From the NCBI GenBank assembly GCA_914767715.1, contig OU612068.1, positions 21,328,001 through 21,392,000 of the forward strand: DNA of 64,000 bases, in the 5' to 3' direction. How positions within the stretch are numbered: position 1 is the first letter of the stretch; each line of letters begins with the position of its first letter. The translations under genes and the position numbers were made by a program. Of this stretch, positions 58,901 through 64,000 are shown piece after piece. Source of the DNA: Membranipora membranacea (taxonomy: Eukaryota; Bryozoa; Gymnolaemata; Cheilostomatida; Membraniporidae). The notes beneath the pieces were generated by a model. It was not told the origin of the DNA. It did not search any database and worked only from the letters and a program-made list of their open reading frames with translations.

Positions 58901-61900
58901 CTCCTTCAGCTGCTGACCAAACGTGGTCACGGTGGACTGAAGTTTGTTGTTTAAGTCCTAGTAAATATAACAAAATGATTAGAAGTACACCTTGCAGTGC
59001 AGATGGAGAACATCAACTGATATCAATATACAACTATAATCATCGAAATCCATTGCCTACCCCATGTATATTCGGAAACAATTCTAATAATATGGGAAAC
59101 CTAATAGTAAATATTAGCTAGAGTTTATTTTGACTAGTTTTGGGGTGCCTTAATGCTAGCTTCCCATTATTATTATTATTCCCATTATTTTAAGCATGTG
59201 TGAAATGGCAAACTTTTCCTCCTGCCAACACTTAGGATATGCACTCCTCTAGGGTGTCTGAGAATAGGATTCCCATTGGTGAAACTAAATTACTAGGCTG
59301 AGATGTCAGAACACATCAGCTACAGTAATGTATTTGCAGGTTAAATTTACCTGCGTAGTATTCAGGCTATCGGTAAGACGATTTGTCTCAGTAGATTTAG
59401 CTGTCAGTTGTCTATTAAGTTCAGAATTTTGTCTATGCAGATCATCAGCCAATCTTTGTTGCTTTGTTAACTCATGCTGGTGAGATGCATCTACTAACCC
59501 TGCCTGTCCATCTTCAAGAAGCTAGAATAGAAAACTTATTATAGTATGTGAGATTGCAAATAAGTAATACTGGAATGGTCAAAAGAACAGAGAGCGCAAC
59601 TCATAATGTAAAACACCATATTTACATGAAATGTCATACTCATCCCAACGGAATAACAGGAAAGGCAAAACACAAGACAAGAGTATGAACTCAACCACAA
59701 TTATTTGGTAACTCTTACCCAATAATTATCGCCCTGTTCATACTTGTTTGTGGTTCAGTAAAAATTCAGATTAGTATCAGTATTGTTAAACACATGTTGT
59801 ATTAAATTATCTACAGTATATCAATGCAATGCCTCTCGACCCAGAGTGTTAGTGATACTATTTTTGCTTACCTTTAGTTTAGATTTAAGAGCACCTAGTT
59901 CAGACTGACACTGGGCCCTCTCTTTGATGGCAGTTTCAGCCTCCATTGATAACATCTCAACTTTACCTTCTAACAGGGCATTCTGCTTCAGTAAGTCAGT
60001 TACTTCGCTGTCACCGCCTGAAGTATAATGTATAACGGAAGGGTTAACAGAGAGAACGAAAATTTTAGCTGGAATGAAACCCATATGAACTAAAGACCTA
60101 GGACAGGAAAAAAGCGCTACGCCCCTGCAACTGGGGTTGTTTCCACGTACAAATTGTATGGCTGGATACGCTTTGAGCTTCCTTCAAGGCAAAATGTAGA
60201 AAAGACAGCTTTGTCATGGTTTATATTAACAATATGATAATTAACTAGGACATGTTATGACACTAGTGTTCTAAGGGTCATCATAATACATAGACAACTT
60301 ATTTTAAGTATCTCTTGACACGTTACTTCCCTCTTTTCCCTCGAGAATCCAGGATGGGTTTGACAGTGTATCTTATGTATATATTGAATAAAATTATGTC
60401 ACTAGAGAAATATACAGCACAAATGATTGAGCAGGGTATTGGCCCACTTCCTGTTAATAATCCGACGTTAATAGGTTGTTACTATGAATAAATTAGACCA
60501 AAAATTCTACCATTCAAATGATGCATGTATTTCTCTTTCTCTGGCTTTGCAGATGTAGTGCTCCATGATATCGGAGTAACTTCATGAAAACTCTCTACTC
60601 TAGGAGGATGATAAATCTCAGTCATAGGACCCTGAGAGCTTTCAGTTCTCGGAGTTAGCGACTCCTCAGATTCTGGTGTATTGTGTTTGTATGGTCTAGA
60701 AAACAAACAGAGCTGAATTAAGTTACAAACTTGGCCTCGAAGGTTAAATAAATCTGCTGGTACTTAGCTAGCTGCATCAGTCACACATATGAATTGTACC
60801 GGTATGTCAACTCTAGTTGGCGCCAAGTTCAAAATCAACCATGTGTCAAACGCAATTGCGCACAGGTAAAACACAGCTTACTTTTCCATTAGATACCTTA
60901 TTTTAGGCTTGATTTGAGTGTCTTATACATTGATTTTTGGTATGATCAATAGCAAGGCAAGTCAAGGATCTGATAGCGCGTATATTGCATGCCATAGATT
61001 ATTATATTCATTCACCAGGACAGGATGACAACATAGCAAACTCACGCAGCTAATGGTTCACTGGATTGAAATGGTGCATCCACAACAGATACCACTTCGT
61101 CTTCCTTCACACCATTAGTCTCAGTTTGTGGCTGAGACGGGTGTTTGTTACGCAGAGGGGACACATTGTAGTCGGCATTAAAAACTGATCCAAGACTATC
61201 AGGCGATTCGTTCAATCTATAAAACAGGAAAAAGGTTGATAATAGCAAGTTGACATGGATTCACTGAAGAGCATACCAGTGTGCTGCAATGAATACATGA
61301 GGAGGAAAAATTGTATCATATTCATATCATGGTCACATATGTCTCTTGATTACAAAACCATACACAACAAGAGTGCTAAAGCAAACAACATTTTAGTATT
61401 GTCAATATGAGATGTAAGAAGTGGCTACTTCGAATATAAAACAGCTGCAGCAAGTTGAAATATTATGCACTGATCAACAAGTGTACTTGTGTAGTTTGCT
61501 TACCGGTCGTTGTGACTGAGCAGACTAGCACTGACTCTAATTGCTGCCTCTGACATCATTTTGGGAGGTTTACTATTCACAGGAGTTGTCCTGCCCGAGG
61601 TCTGTGTAGAGCCACCTCGTGACGGCTGTGTAGAGCCACCTCGTGATGGCTTAGAGAGCTCTCGGCTAACTACAGGCCCTCTTCCTCCATTCTTAACTTT
61701 CTCTTTAGTAATTGTTATACTGTCAGCCGGAATCCTGATCAGCTCGGAGCCAACTTAATAGAAAAAGCGTGGCAATATTACATCACATTTACCTCGAGGG
61801 ATTTACCCCTGCTCTCTAAAAATTCAGCATTGACCACATAATATCCATAACCTAAACTGATATGTCAAACACCTCTCCTCTGGAGAGAACATTTGCATAG

Positions 61901-63718
61901 CAATAGTCCTGCTTTAGGCAAGACTTGACATAAGCTAAGCTGACATGAATCTTATACAGCTTCCATATAGGCTACTATAGTTTAAGTGCTCAAACGGTGC
62001 AAGATGCTTGTAGAGGCATTTCAAAGTGGTTGATAATGAAATGCCTCTACCAGCATCTTGCACCGTTTGAGCATTTAAACTAAGGCTACTATGAATACAG
62101 TAGGCCCACAATAAGAGGATCTATGTATTGACCCATCAAACAAGTCACAGCATTAACCAAGGAGGTCTCAGTGTTGTAGAGATACTGAAGCCAAATCATT
62201 TATCCACACTCTTTGCAGCTTATTTTTAAATTTGACAAGATTGCCCACTTATAATCAAAACAGATTGGCATGCCAATAGATCTATCTATCTATGGTCTCC
62301 AGTTTGAACAGTTTGACAGGCTCCCTCCCTCCTGCAGTTTTTCTTTTAGTTATGTTGTTTGGACAACTATGTTTTTGCGTCAAACAGTATCAAGTTCATT
62401 GGGGAGAGAGAAGAGCCGTCTGGGAATTCTGTATTTGGAATGTACATAATGCACCACATTTCAATAACAAGGGCATAATTAGTTATCGCAGAAAAAAGGA
62501 CACTTACCATAACTAGACACACTGCTAGTCGATGACCGCCGACTATCAGATCTATACTGTACAGGGTCCATGGGAGACAGGGGTGCTCTGTGTACCGGGA
62601 TAGGGGCTGTAGGGGAAGATAACTGGGGGGAAGACACAAACTTATGGTAAGAAATCTCTCCAGGATAACTCACTGATCCTGCAATACAAAGTAATGATGT
62701 TGACAGCCTTTTTAAGTATATCTCAAAGTACATATGTAAACAAAATCTACCAATCAAGGATATCAGGACAATTAGACAAGCAGAAACAAAGTATTCATGT
62801 GCACTTTTAAAAAATTCTGGTAACAAGAAGATTGTACTACTGAATTTATGGGAATTGAGGCCTAGTGGTTATATTGTTGATCGGCATTTTGCTGATATCT
62901 TAGCATAGGCATAGGATGGTCACAACAATGATTGGTAAGAAACTGCATCCTGCTGCAGACAACACTATACTTGGTTCATAGAATTTTATGTCATCATTAA
63001 ATCTGCTGGAGTGGGTCAGAAACCCATAATAGAGTTATCATCCGGGGGATCAGGCTTATTGTCACCCAGTTTCATCACGCTTTATGATTTATGCCGGTTA
63101 GGTATTATAGTGAGCATGAGAGGATTACATCAAGAGTGAGATATCTCCTGCATGACAGTATATGGATATGGACATTCTCTAAGACACTGTAATTGGGTTA
63201 TTTACTTGAAATGAATGATTATTCAACCCCATCAAATAACTATCTTGCATGCTCATCTCAAACTGAATGTAAGCCTGCTATGTTTTGCCAGTAGTTACGG
63301 AATATTCTCTCTCTTGATGTGATGCATGAGAACTGTGAATGAGAGCAAACGGTTCTTGAAGATAACAACCATAGAAAGGATGTCTGGTCAAGTATATGAT
63401 TTTCTATTGGTGACAGCTTGACAGTTAGAGTATAGATACATCATACTGAAGTGCACATACCACTGCACAACACACAGGTCTTCAGCTAGAAACCATGAGT
63501 CAAGCGCTGTTTCGAGGCATTCTCTTGTACAAACTCATCATGGCCGGCCCCAGCAGCATGAAGCCACCCCTGTGTGCTGATGAAGGTGCAGGTAAAATAA
63601 GACTGACTCACCTATATCTGATTCTTTGAGTGCGAGTGTGGAAGAGCTACTAGTGAAGGACTTGAAGGAAAGTTCTGAGGCTGATCTCAGTTTACGCTGA
63701 GCATTCCGCTCCTCCATT
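49905..63718 (-). CDS. GOLGA3: Golgin-160 (golgin subfamily A member 3), 26 exons, 5' end beyond the window
   Basis: Peripheral Golgi coiled-coil protein. Exons: 63,718-63,612; 62,678-62,508; 61,753-61,504; 61,216-61,046; 60,695-60,511; 60,017-59,872; 59,521-59,351; 58,957-58,719; 58,422-58,299; 58,025-57,888; 57,537-57,385; 57,038-56,883; 56,616-56,485; 56,148-55,975; 55,609-55,376; 54,913-54,704; 54,340-54,174; 53,739-53,642; 53,303-53,089; 52,729-52,586; 52,260-52,126; 51,757-51,641; 51,296-51,171; 50,860-50,748; 50,397-50,284; 50,013-49,905. All phases close: 1,365 codons plus stop, against about 1,500 in vertebrates. Residues 1-295 are a Ser/Pro-rich head; about 297-1,254 is coiled coil; a short tail follows. 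Golgin-160 identity rests on ALLEGKVEMLSMEAETAIKE, LTETKEWYQTQLHSAQETR, DLETALAQRESTLVQLN and the tail PLENLKSCLSGLHSEI, recalled family matches in the same order. The first exon has an acceptor, so upstream exons are missing. Weakest borders: the 55,609 acceptor and the 50,748 donor (GTATGA). Confidence 0.93.
51103..51130. repeat. 12-bp perfect hairpin in a GOLGA3 intron
   Basis: CAGGGAGTGTGG and CCACACTCCCTG are separated by AATC, within the intron between exons ending at 51,171 and 50,860. Similar GGGAGTGT/GGGAGGGTGGG phrases occur elsewhere in the window (about 7,450, 13,418 and 34,470), hinting at a dispersed family. Confidence 0.7.
61978..62082. mobile_element. 105-bp palindromic MITE with 9-bp target duplication (GOLGA3 intron)
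   Basis: Arms of 42 bp (61,982-62,023 and 62,037-62,078) are complementary with two mismatches around a 13-base loop containing AAGTGGTTGATAA. The element begins TAGTTTAA and is flanked by a perfect AGGCTACTA duplication (61,969-61,977 and 62,083-62,091). The near-perfect arms and duplication indicate a recent insertion. A 9-bp duplication fits Mutator-type transposons; this is inference. Confidence 0.85.
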
Positions 63719-63899
63719 CTGTCAAAATTATAAGAAAGGCAAAGTTAACCGTGGCGGTCATTGATCAAGCATTGCAGCTACTTTTAAATTTGATTGACAA
63801 GAAAAGGATACACCACATCACTAGGCAGTAATAAAAAAAAACACATAACAGTTTGGCCTGTTCTGGCAAGCTCTGGTTTACCTGGTAGTTGGCGTGGGA

Positions 63900-63952
63900 T
63901 AGCCTTGTCACGCGGCCACGGGTTTTTTTTTGGTAGCAGCGTGACAAGGCTA
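63900..63952. mobile_element. 53-bp palindromic MITE with 9-bp target duplication
   Basis: Starts TAGCCTTGTCACGC, ends with its inverted copy, has a T-rich loop, and is flanked by GGCGTGGGA on both sides (63,891-63,899 and 63,953-63,961). It has the same termini as 38,049-38,131. It lies in the intron or flank upstream of the first GOLGA3 exon seen here. Confidence 0.85.
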
Positions 63953-64000
63953 GGCGTGGGAAGGACACAAATTGCAAGTCAAAACAGTGCTCATGCATGT

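Overview
This is nuclear DNA of an animal, most likely an invertebrate. The support is a 26-exon GOLGA3 (golgin-160) gene with GT/AG introns, a VMO1-type vitelline-membrane gene, Pol III tRNA-derived SINEs, many small inverted-repeat transposons, and AT-rich intergenic DNA. Nothing prokaryotic, organellar or viral was recognised. The species cannot be named from the sequence.

Positions 1-45,060 are dominated by a decayed tandem segmental duplication with parts of three units. Unit 1 holds block 1 (1-3,040), block X (6,422-7,015), block 2 (7,888-15,045) and tail T (15,062-18,015). Unit 2 starts at 18,088 with block 1 again (to 21,135), then about 7.7 kb of unrelated DNA, then block 2 (28,890-35,545). 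A more diverged third unit is pieced together from X (35,643-36,237), the end of block 2 (37,262-39,412) and T (43,108-45,056). Unit 1 carries an apparently complete three-exon VMO1-like gene on the minus strand (2,317-4,836); unit 2 keeps only its third exon. Block 2 carries an unrecognised four-exon plus-strand gene. It is open over 177 codons in unit 2 (29,567-31,066) and frameshifted in unit 1 (8,602-10,045). Downstream of it lie several copies of a small phase-0 terminal-exon cassette ending in FVQK-stop. The unrelated DNA inside unit 2 holds a two-exon nuclear, zinc-finger-like gene fragment (27,274-28,352, minus), a basic 161-codon ORF (25,756-26,241, minus) and a tentative pair of acidic/terminal exons (22,645-23,246, minus).

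Outside the array there is a tRNA-Ala(AGC) gene (36,537-36,608, minus), three copies of one tRNA-derived SINE, an intronless multi-pass membrane protein of unknown family (47,077-47,925, minus), and GOLGA3 (49,905-63,718, minus). All GOLGA3 splice phases close into one 1,365-codon reading frame; its 5' end runs off the right edge of the window.

Mobile DNA includes a TTAA-flanked piggyBac-like non-autonomous element with an empty paralogous site, an 878-bp element with a 10-bp target duplication, and two palindromic MITEs with perfect 9-bp target duplications in or beside GOLGA3 introns. The genes do not form a common pathway. The most novel material is the duplicated orphan gene with its reiterated terminal exons and the unequal decay of its copies.
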